From the NCBI GenBank assembly GCA_020056045.1, contig JAGVIM010000039.1, forward strand, positions 1-11,999: a stretch of 11,999 nucleotides of DNA, given 5' to 3'. Every line of letters begins with the position of its first letter. Position 1 is the stretch's first letter. Shown here one piece after another: positions 1-5,553 of this stretch. A model generated the notes under the pieces. That model was not told the DNA's origin. It made no database searches and saw nothing but the letters and a program-made list of their open reading frames with translations. The DNA comes from Nanobdellota archaeon. GTDB lineage: Archaea > Nanobdellota > Nanobdellia > Pacearchaeales > GW2011-AR1. The translations under genes were made by a program, and so were the position numbers.

Positions 1-110
1 CCACTATGAACATAAAAAATAAAAAGACTAGAACTTGCTAAAACAAGAGTCATTAAAACTAAAAGAACTATGGGAATTGAATGATCTGCTTTTTTACCTA
101 AGGTTTTCAT
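1..110 (-). CDS. Prepilin-like membrane protein, 3' part cut by window edge
   Basis: Partial gene: only the first 36 codons lie in the window. It begins at the ATG at 108-110, 1 nt after the stop codon of the preceding gene (112-777), so translation is probably coupled. The start reads M-K-T-L-G-K-K-A-D-H. A basic leader ending in KKA is followed directly by a hydrophobic helix at about residues 12-33, which is the layout of an archaeal class III signal peptide, with cleavage expected after Ala8. That makes it the tenth and last prepilin-like gene visible in this run. The polar segment DHSIP at the start of the mature form is less hydrophobic than usual. The extracellular part is outside the window, so nothing more can be said about its role. 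Confidence 0.7.
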   Translation of the reverse strand, partial: MKTLGKKADHSIPIVLLVLMTLVLASSSLFIFYVHS

Positions 111-111
111 T

Positions 112-777
112 TTACAAACACTCCCCTGCATAAAATTTAATAGTAATTATCTGATTCTGTTTTTCATCAACGCCAAATACATTTGTAGTAGTATCTCTTA
201 AAAGAACAAGATCTGAAGATTTAGATAACAATCGAGATTTTAGATTTCCAGTAGCTCTCAAAGAAATAGAATCATCTGAAAAGCTACTAATTTCTAAAGT
301 GCTCCTGTCAATAAAATCTGAAAGTCCTTGCCCATAAGAATTTGATAATATTTTATCTTCATCTATCCCATAAAGAGCCTTAAAAACATAACATTTTCCA
401 GAACCAGTATACAATTTTAAAAGATTATCAATAATATCTTTAAGGGTTAATTTCAGTTCACTTTTTTTTCCACTATCTAGGTTGTAAAAATCAGTTTTAG
501 CTAAAATATCTTTAAGTCTAACAGAATTTCCTTCATAAATTACTTTGCTATTAAGAGTTTGAAAAAGAATTCTTTGGCTACTTAAATCACCCTCATAATC
601 CTTAAACTTTATGTCATCCCAACCAGTAGTTACCTTTTTTCTTCCAGAACTTATAATACTTGCAGAAAGAAACAAAATGATTATAAAAAATATAATCAAA
701 AATGCAACAAACCAAGTAAGTGTGCTTCCTATTTGTGCTTTTTTAAATCCCTTAAAAAAATTATTAAGCTTTTTCAT
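112..777 (-). CDS. Prepilin-like secreted/anchored protein, 221 aa
   Basis: Not recognised as a named family; the N-terminus is pilin-like. The leader is 14 residues ending FKKA, followed by QIGSTL and a strong hydrophobic helix at about residues 20-40. This matches the archaeal class III signal layout, with predicted cleavage between Ala14 and Gln15. The rest, about 180 residues, is polar and would be extracytoplasmic. It carries only two cysteines (129 and 220, the second next to the C-terminus), which could form one disulfide. Its ATG overlaps the TGA of the upstream gene (774-1274) by 4 nt (ATGA), and its stop lies 1 nt before the next start, so it is firmly inside the operon. A minor pilin or pilus-associated adhesin is a reasonable inference, but no binding domain is recognisable. 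Confidence 0.8.
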   Translation of the reverse strand: MKKLNNFFKGFKKAQIGSTLTWFVAFLIIFFIIILFLSASIISSGRKKVTTGWDDIKFKDYEGDLSSQRILFQTLNSKVIYEGNSVRLKDILAKTDFYNLDSGKKSELKLTLKDIIDNLLKLYTGSGKCYVFKALYGIDEDKILSNSYGQGLSDFIDRSTLEISSFSDDSISLRATGNLKSRLLSKSSDLVLLRDTTTNVFGVDEKQNQIITIKFYAGECL

Positions 778-1274
778 TTTATTGGAACTTTCCCTCCTAT
801 TTGATTTGAACCTGCCAATACAACCAATCTTAATGTTTTATTACCATAACTTAAAGGATAACTAATCTCAGAACATCCAGGATACTTATCTGCATTTTTT
901 ATTTTCATTGCAACCCGACAATCAGCTTCAAGAGAATAATCTCCTCCTGTTTTATTATAAACAAGATAATCTTTATCATAAATAGAAACATTAAAATAAT
1001 AAAAACTCCCAATACTAAACATTCTTTTATTTAAATTACATTCATTAAAAAAATTAAAAGTTTCATTTAAAACATTATCATTAAAATAACCTTCATGAGA
1101 AACACAATTAATAAGATTATTTATTAAAATATCTGCCTCAACTGATTTTACAGCAGTATCTGCAGAATAATAAATAAAAACTCCTAAAACAATTCCACCT
1201 CCAATTACTCCAAGTACAAAAAACCACCATATAGACAATAATTTTTCACTTGCCTTTTTATTATTAAACAACAT
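774..1274 (-). CDS. Prepilin-like protein with four cysteines, 166 aa
   Basis: The N-terminus reads MLFNNKKASEKLLS and runs into a Gly-rich hydrophobic helix at about residues 15-36. The NKKA motif before the helix is the class III prepilin-type site, with cleavage expected after Ala8 and Glu at mature position 2. After the helix comes an amphipathic stretch (about 40-57) and a compact domain with four cysteines (57, 79, 119, 134), compatible with two disulfides in an extracellular pilin fold. The start is 1 nt after the TAA of the upstream gene (1276-1671). The stop overlaps the next ATG by 4 nt, implying translational coupling on both sides. Function is inferred from the signal and context only; no family is recognised for the C-terminal domain. 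Confidence 0.82.
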   Translation of the reverse strand: MLFNNKKASEKLLSIWWFFVLGVIGGGIVLGVFIYYSADTAVKSVEADILINNLINCVSHEGYFNDNVLNETFNFFNECNLNKRMFSIGSFYYFNVSIYDKDYLVYNKTGGDYSLEADCRVAMKIKNADKYPGCSEISYPLSYGNKTLRLVVLAGSNQIGGKVPIK

Positions 1275-1275
1275 T

Positions 1276-1671
1276 TTAATTAACCCTGGTTATAATTATT
1301 GAAAGCCAATCTCCATTTAATTTAAGATCAACATTATAATCTGAAAAATAAGAATAAGAATATCCCCCACTAGGATTAAGACTAACACTCACCTTATTAT
1401 TTCCCTTATCTAAATAAAATATTTTATCTAAAGGTTTATTTTTTTCCAAAGCAATTTTATTTATTTCAACAACATTAACCATAATAATCATATCAGTCTT
1501 TGCATTATCAATTAGCAAAGCAATTTGTTTTGCATAGGATTGTTCATAAACAAATGTCTGGCTTCCAGAATTATAAACAAAAATAAGAAGTATAAAAAAG
1601 AAAGCTAAATTAAATATTACAAAAGCAATAGTTTCTAATAAAATTGTATTTGTAGACCCCTTATTTTTCAT
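1276..1671 (-). CDS. Small prepilin-like protein without cysteines, 131 aa
   Basis: The leader is very short (MKNKG), followed by STNTILLETIAF and a long hydrophobic helix at about residues 9-34. The NKG/ST junction is the probable prepilin peptidase site. The segment after the helix (YEQSYAKQIALLIDNAKTD, about 42-60) is an amphipathic helix, as expected for the pilin N-terminal spine. The remaining 70 residues look beta-rich and contain no cysteine, unlike most neighbours. No Shine-Dalgarno site precedes the ATG, but a TATA-like box (minus strand TTTATAAT, 1693-1700) is centred about 26 nt upstream of it. The gene may therefore also be expressed from an internal promoter as a leaderless message. 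A major or minor filament subunit is plausible; this is inferred. Confidence 0.8.
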   Translation of the reverse strand: MKNKGSTNTILLETIAFVIFNLAFFFILLIFVYNSGSQTFVYEQSYAKQIALLIDNAKTDMIIMVNVVEINKIALEKNKPLDKIFYLDKGNNKVSVSLNPSGGYSYSYFSDYNVDLKLNGDWLSIIITRVN

Positions 1672-1706
1672 AGTAAAAGCAATTAAAATAAGATTATAAA
1701 TTTATC

Positions 1707-2816
1707 TTAAGGAATACTCTCTATCTTAGAACAATATTTAGAAAGATCTTCAGCACCATAATTAACAGTTCTTACAACACTGCACCCTGTTGTTGAAGTA
1801 TCTCCAACACTAATATCTCCGCAATAACCAGCAGTAACAGCCTGATTCTCTCTTACAGAATTATATTGATAAATGCCAACAACAGCAAGTACTGCCCAAA
1901 ACCAAGGACTCTTAGCAACAGCAGCAACACCTTTGCCAGCATATTTAGGTGAAATAAGGAATCCGCCAGCAGTTCCTCCAAGTAAAGTTCCAACAGAATT
2001 TGTAAAAACATCACTATATTTTGGAGCAGCAACCTGCATAAACATTACAGAAAGCTCATTTGAACTATCTAAATTTCCAACATTATAATCCTGAAGACTA
2101 AGATCCTGTTTTTCAAACTTATAATCATTACCATTTTGAATAATATCATCAATTTTAACATCACCTTGTCTTTTATCTGAAATAGACATTTTTCCACCTT
2201 GCCCAGTCATATAAACATAATAAGAAATTTCTTTATTTGGAACTTTATGAGTCATCATATAATTTAAAACATTCATTTTATCTAAATCAATACCTGCTTT
2301 TGAAAGACTAACATTATCAAATGCAATTCTAGAACATATAACACAAGAAGATGCAATTCCTCCAAAACCATATGTCTGAACAAACCAGTCATTAAACAAG
2401 CTTACTTTTCCCTCACCCATTATTTCCCAACATCCTAAAATCTCTTTTGCAACAGTTTGTTCAACATCTTCAATATCCTTAACATTTACTTTAGTAACTC
2501 CTTTTGTATTTTGAAACTCTTTACACTTTCCACCAATAAGACCTGTAGTAATACAAATTTTATCTGTCTTACATTTTAAAGGAACATATTCTTTTGCATT
2601 TGCAAAAGAAGGAAGAGTTGCCCTATAAACAACAGACTGATGACAAACTTCCCTATCAACATTACCTGTCCAACTTAACTGAGAATAAGCAAAAAGTAAA
2701 ATCAAAAAACCAAAAATAAGTATAACTAATCCAACAATCGTACTTAAAGTAAGTGCTTTTTTATTGCTCCAATCTAATTTTAAATATTTATTGCTGGCTC
2801 TTTTTTTATTTTCCAT
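1707..2816 (-). CDS. Large Cys-rich prepilin-like protein, 369 aa
   Basis: Not recognised. A 21-residue leader ends SNKKA, followed by LTLSTIVGLVILIFGFLILLFAY, a single hydrophobic helix at about residues 22-44. The expected class III cleavage site is after Ala21. This leader is the longest in the run, and no alternative Met shortens it. The extracytoplasmic part has ten cysteines (58, 82, 88, 98, 129, 158, 161, 332, 345, 362), including a CVIC pair at 158-161. A second hydrophobic region spans about 271-317: a Gly-rich part GTLLGGTAGGFLI and then WFWAVLAVVGIYQY. It could be a second membrane segment or a membrane-active element, which is odd for a pilin. The gene lies 35-38 nt from its neighbours. 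It may be a tip or non-filament component of the machine (inference). Confidence 0.75.
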   Translation of the reverse strand: MENKKRASNKYLKLDWSNKKALTLSTIVGLVILIFGFLILLFAYSQLSWTGNVDREVCHQSVVYRATLPSFANAKEYVPLKCKTDKICITTGLIGGKCKEFQNTKGVTKVNVKDIEDVEQTVAKEILGCWEIMGEGKVSLFNDWFVQTYGFGGIASSCVICSRIAFDNVSLSKAGIDLDKMNVLNYMMTHKVPNKEISYYVYMTGQGGKMSISDKRQGDVKIDDIIQNGNDYKFEKQDLSLQDYNVGNLDSSNELSVMFMQVAAPKYSDVFTNSVGTLLGGTAGGFLISPKYAGKGVAAVAKSPWFWAVLAVVGIYQYNSVRENQAVTAGYCGDISVGDTSTTGCSVVRTVNYGAEDLSKYCSKIESIP

Positions 2817-2854
2817 ATTTATTACATGAATCCCGACTTTTTATGTTTAATTAT

Positions 2855-3007
2855 TTAATATGAAGTTAACCACTTCATAAAAAGATAAAATCCAACCCCT
2901 ATAATTAAAAAAAATAATATAAATAAAAGAATATTCTGAATAAACCATTCCATTGTCCAATGTGCACTTAATTCCTGCGCTTTGATATTCATTTTTTTTA
3001 CTTTCAT
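2855..3007 (-). CDS. Tiny prepilin-like membrane protein, 50 aa
   Basis: This small ORF sits in the gap between two larger prepilin-like genes. It starts at the ATG at 3005-3007 and ends with TAA at 2855-2857. The protein reads MKVKKMNIKAQELSAHW, followed by one hydrophobic helix at about residues 24-44 and a short WLTSY tail. IKA/QEL fits the class III cleavage pattern, with Glu at mature position 2. The internal Met6 (2990-2992) would give the very short MNIKA leader seen in its neighbours, so it is an alternative start. Cleaved, it would be a 40-residue subunit with essentially no globular domain. Gaps of 18 nt upstream and 38 nt downstream and the shared strand place it in the operon. Reality as a gene rests on frame, position and the signal motif. 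Confidence 0.62.
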   Translation of the reverse strand: MKVKKMNIKAQELSAHWTMEWFIQNILLFILFFLIIGVGFYLFMKWLTSY

Positions 3008-3025
3008 TTTATTATTAAAGTTTTT

Positions 3026-3952
3026 CTAATTAACACAATCTAAATCTAACATAAGCCTATATCCATTAATATCAATCTGATTTTTTGAAATAGATGTTGG
3101 TATAGAAGAATAAGAAACAGATTTCTCACCAACAGGCATCCATTTTCCTTCAGTTTCTCCTTTATCATTTAATTTATACATTATCATTTTCCATGCCAGC
3201 TTATCTCTGTTACAATTAAATTGTTGATTTGTATCTATTTTATCAAGATAGCTTTCAAAACTACTTGATACTTCTGCTTGTTTTGCAATACTATCTTGAA
3301 CAGGTCCAGAACCAAGCATAGTCTCTACAAAACCAGCACTTTCAATAGTTTTTTGTATTTCAATTTGATCAATTATAAGTTCTTTTATAGATTTTGAACT
3401 TTCATCTTTTTTATAACTTAAAATACTTTCAAAAATTTTATCTATTTTTGCTTCTCCAACACCCATAATATAAATTATACCGCCCCTATTTTCAAGAAGC
3501 AATGTCAAGGGAAGTTTATTAAAATCAAAACAATTTATAAAAGAATTCCAAGAACAAATATTAACCTGGCTTATTTTATTTTTAATAGCTGCACAAAAAC
3601 CTTTCTGAAAACAATAATTCCAAGCACCCTCCCTATTTTCATATCTAAAAAAATCAGCACTCTGCCCTTTAAAACTACAAATACATAATTGATCCCCACT
3701 ACTCATTAAAACCCAGTCTTTGGGAGCAGTTACTAAAAAATTATCCTTTCCTCCTTCCTGCAAATTACTCATTTTAATTCTAAGTTGTTCAAAAGTTTCC
3801 TTTGCCTGCTCAGAAGCACTTTGTTTAATAAAAAGACCATATAATTTAACAGCTAAAATAATTAAAAGTGCAATACATGCAATTGCTAAAATCATTTTAA
3901 ATAATTCTGTCTCAAGTAATGTTGCTTTCTGATTTATTTTTCTAATTTCCAT
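3026..3952 (-). CDS. Prepilin-like protein with multiple cysteines, 308 aa
   Basis: The start was chosen at the ATG at 3950-3952 rather than an in-frame ATG 13 codons upstream. A near-perfect Shine-Dalgarno sequence, GGTGAT, lies a few bases before it, and this start leaves the 7-nt gap to the upstream gene instead of a 32-nt overlap. The protein begins MEIRKINQKATLLETELFKM, with a hydrophobic helix at about residues 19-36. QKA/TLLETE fits class III cleavage after Ala10. The extracytoplasmic part has eight cysteines (90, 92, 114, 120, 133, 141, 247, 306), six of them clustered at 90-141 and the last two residues from the C-terminus. A helical stretch (about 165-240) sits between the Cys cluster and a C-terminal domain. 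No named family is recognised; a large minor pilin or pilus-associated protein is inferred. Confidence 0.8.
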   Translation of the reverse strand: MEIRKINQKATLLETELFKMILAIACIALLIILAVKLYGLFIKQSASEQAKETFEQLRIKMSNLQEGGKDNFLVTAPKDWVLMSSGDQLCICSFKGQSADFFRYENREGAWNYCFQKGFCAAIKNKISQVNICSWNSFINCFDFNKLPLTLLLENRGGIIYIMGVGEAKIDKIFESILSYKKDESSKSIKELIIDQIEIQKTIESAGFVETMLGSGPVQDSIAKQAEVSSSFESYLDKIDTNQQFNCNRDKLAWKMIMYKLNDKGETEGKWMPVGEKSVSYSSIPTSISKNQIDINGYRLMLDLDCVN

Positions 3953-3959
3953 ATTATTA

Positions 3960-4835
3960 TCACCACTTACAATTTTCATCAATAGTTTCAATCATTGATT
4001 TTTTAAACATATCTAAAACAATTGTTTTCCCAACCCACCCTTTTTTATTACAATCCAATTGATGCCAAATCTGCTTACCCTCTGAATCTAAATAACCAGC
4101 TTCAGCTTTAAACTCATTATCATTTATTTTTTCAAATCTAATAATACAATCAAAAGTTTCTTGAGAAAACATATGGGAAACTTGAAATTGATATTGTCCA
4201 TCTGCTACAAAAACTTCTCCAACTTTTAAACTATTAATTTTTTCATAAAATGAAACACCCCTATCAGCAGGAGCAACAATTGTAGTTTTTCCAAAAACCT
4301 TTTCTCCAGAAGTAACCACCATCCTTTTTTCCCTATAAAGTATTCCAGAAATATAAATAGAATTATCTAAATTTATCATATCTTCATAAGGAGGAAGTTT
4401 ATCTTTAACTTTCTCATAAACTCCCTGACCATTTAAAACTTCAGAATTAATCTTTACCTTATTATTTGCAATATCTGCAATTTTTTTATCAAATGCCCAA
4501 TTAACATCAACATAGATTCCCCCTGAATTTTCATCACCATACCAATAAAGACTAGAGCTTCGAAGATTATTACAATCCCCAATAGTGCAGAATTTTACAT
4601 ACTTTCCATCTTGAATAACTGCAACCTTATAATAATTAACTAAAACTTGATCATCTTTAGAAATATTATCTATAACTTTATCGCTATTATCATACTTATA
4701 ATTTCCAGGAAGATTATTAAAAAAATCATTTATCTGATTAAAAAAAAGAAAATAAAAAATTGCAAATAAAACAAAAATTCCTAGGATAATCTTAACAATT
4801 AAACTAAATGTCATCTCAAATGCTTTTCTATTCAT
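3960..4835 (-). CDS. Prepilin-like protein, 291 aa
   Basis: The start was set at the ATG at 4833-4835, 1 nt after the stop of the 52-aa gene upstream. A TTG four codons further up is in frame but would overlap that gene. GGTGG just before the ATG acts as the ribosome site and lies in the last codons of the upstream gene. The sequence begins MNRKAFEMTFSLIVKIILG, with a hydrophobic helix at about residues 10-31. RKA/FE is a typical class III site, with Glu at mature position 2. The remaining 250 residues are extracytoplasmic with scattered cysteines, including one near each end of the domain and a C-terminal NENCKW. The length and architecture parallel the next gene (3026-3952). The two may be paralogous large subunits, though their sequences are not visibly similar beyond the signal. 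Confidence 0.8.
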   Translation of the reverse strand: MNRKAFEMTFSLIVKIILGIFVLFAIFYFLFFNQINDFFNNLPGNYKYDNSDKVIDNISKDDQVLVNYYKVAVIQDGKYVKFCTIGDCNNLRSSSLYWYGDENSGGIYVDVNWAFDKKIADIANNKVKINSEVLNGQGVYEKVKDKLPPYEDMINLDNSIYISGILYREKRMVVTSGEKVFGKTTIVAPADRGVSFYEKINSLKVGEVFVADGQYQFQVSHMFSQETFDCIIRFEKINDNEFKAEAGYLDSEGKQIWHQLDCNKKGWVGKTIVLDMFKKSMIETIDENCKW

Positions 4836-4836
4836 C

Positions 4837-4995
4837 TTAACCACCAAACCTAATAAGATTTTTCATCTGATCTAATAAATTAGGAATAAGATTTCTACCT
4901 ATACTGCTATATCTTAAAAATACAAAAATCAAAAGTGCAAGAAGAAGAACAATAATTATAATTAATTCAATCATCATTGCTTTTTTATTAATCAT
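4837..4995 (-). CDS. Tiny Flp-like pilin candidate, 52 aa
   Basis: This short ORF fills the gap between two prepilin-like genes exactly: its ATG is 1 nt after the upstream stop, and its TAA is 1 nt before the downstream ATG. It reads MINKKAMMIEL, followed by a very hydrophobic helix (about residues 8-27, almost all Ile, Leu, Val and Phe) and a 25-residue amphipathic tail (RYSSIGRNLIPNLLDQMK and on). NKKA/MMIEL is a class III site with Glu at mature position 4. The mature size of about 46 residues recalls bacterial Flp pilins of Tad systems, which are likewise a helix with a short tail. It is therefore a candidate major filament subunit or an inner structural subunit. That role is inference; the coding assignment is supported by the 1-nt gaps on both sides. 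Confidence 0.75.
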   Translation of the reverse strand: MINKKAMMIELIIIIVLLLALLIFVFLRYSSIGRNLIPNLLDQMKNLIRFGG

Positions 4996-4996
4996 A

Positions 4997-5356
4997 TTAA
5001 CAACTAACTCCTGAACAATCTATTGTTCCTAATTCCCCACTAACAAAACTTCTATTTATCAACTGATTACAAGTAAATTCACCTTCAGCTTTCTTTTCAT
5101 TATCATAATATTTTACTTTTTGTTTTTCACAACAAAATTTATATTGAAAATTAGAACTAGCAAAAATATTACAAGAATTAACAACAGAATCTACATTTGA
5201 ATGTGAGAAAAATCCTTTTACAGTATCAAGAAAATTTTGAGAGCCCATTGTAAAAAATACAACTAAGAATGCTAACAAAACAATTGCTAAAATCATTGCA
5301 ATAACTGTGTTTATTGCAAGTTCAAACCCTTTTTTATCCATACCCCTCTTTATCAT
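4997..5356 (-). CDS. Small Cys-rich prepilin-like protein, first of the pilin run, 119 aa
   Basis: First gene of the pilin run. It begins MIKRGMDKKGFELAINTV, followed by a hydrophobic helix at about residues 12-37. KKG/FELA is a canonical class III site. The mature domain is short but holds six cysteines (62, 75, 76, 96, 114, 119), the last being the final residue, so three disulfides are possible. Two starts are plausible. The ATG at 5354-5356 lies about 26 nt after a TATA-like element and would be leaderless. The ATG at 5339-5341 (Met6) gives the five-residue leader seen in neighbours and has GAGGGG immediately upstream, although that spacing is short. It is separated from the platform gene by 197 nt of non-coding DNA, so it probably heads its own transcript. 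Confidence 0.8.
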   Translation of the reverse strand: MIKRGMDKKGFELAINTVIAMILAIVLLAFLVVFFTMGSQNFLDTVKGFFSHSNVDSVVNSCNIFASSNFQYKFCCEKQKVKYYDNEKKAEGEFTCNQLINRSFVSGELGTIDCSGVSC

Positions 5357-5376
5357 ATTAATAATTAGAAATCTCT

Positions 5377-5395
5377 ATTAATAAATATTCTTATT
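5377..5395 (-). promoter_or_regulatory. Putative archaeal promoter of the pilin operon
   Basis: On the minus strand this reads AATAAGAATATTTATTAAT, with a TATA-like core (TTTATTAA, 5379-5386) preceded by an A-rich BRE-like stretch. The core is centred about 26 nt upstream of the first ATG of the pilin run, which fits archaeal TBP/TFB promoter spacing. The same 19 bases occur exactly at 7785-7803, upstream of the platform gene. Confidence 0.5.
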
Positions 5396-5456
5396 TTATG
5401 TACTAACTTAGCTTTCTGCAAATCAAAAAAACAATGTGCCACCCTGCTCTATTATT

Positions 5457-5464
5457 TTTATATA
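5457..5464 (+). promoter_or_regulatory. Putative TATA box for a plus-strand transcript
   Basis: TTTATATA matches the archaeal TATA consensus exactly in the plus orientation. A start site about 26 nt downstream would fall at about 5486, precisely where the hairpin pair at 5486-5539 begins. The surrounding DNA is AT-rich, so a chance match is possible. Read on the minus strand the box is weaker but could serve the pilin operon instead. Confidence 0.3.
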
Positions 5465-5485
5465 CGATAACTATAAACTTTAGAG

Positions 5486-5539
5486 ATTTTGCCTTGGACC
5501 ATGGACAGGCAAAATTTTAAGATTTCACTTCAGAAATCT
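5486..5539 (+). other. Two adjacent hairpins in the intergenic region between platform and pilin genes
   Basis: The first hairpin pairs ATTTTGCCT (5486-5494) with AGGCAAAAT (5507-5515), a perfect 9-bp stem with a 12-nt loop centred on CCATGG. The second pairs AGATTTC (5520-5526) with GAAATCT (5533-5539), a perfect 7-bp stem with a 6-nt loop. They could be the 3' untranslated or termination structure of the platform gene read on the minus strand. Alternatively they could be a short plus-strand RNA starting from the TATA box at 5457-5464. There is no strong T-tract on either side to decide. No C/D or H/ACA box motifs were seen. Confidence 0.4.
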
Positions 5540-5553
5540 AAGTAATAACTATT

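Noticed and set aside
611..865. Open frame of 84 codons on the plus strand
   Set aside because: It lies opposite the start regions of two well-supported overlapping prepilin-like genes and has no ribosome site or domain; it is the antisense image of their hydrophobic helices.
1873..2088. Open frame of 71 codons on the plus strand
   Set aside because: Antisense to the C-terminal part of the 369-aa gene, with low-complexity Ala/Pro/Thr composition and no initiation signal.
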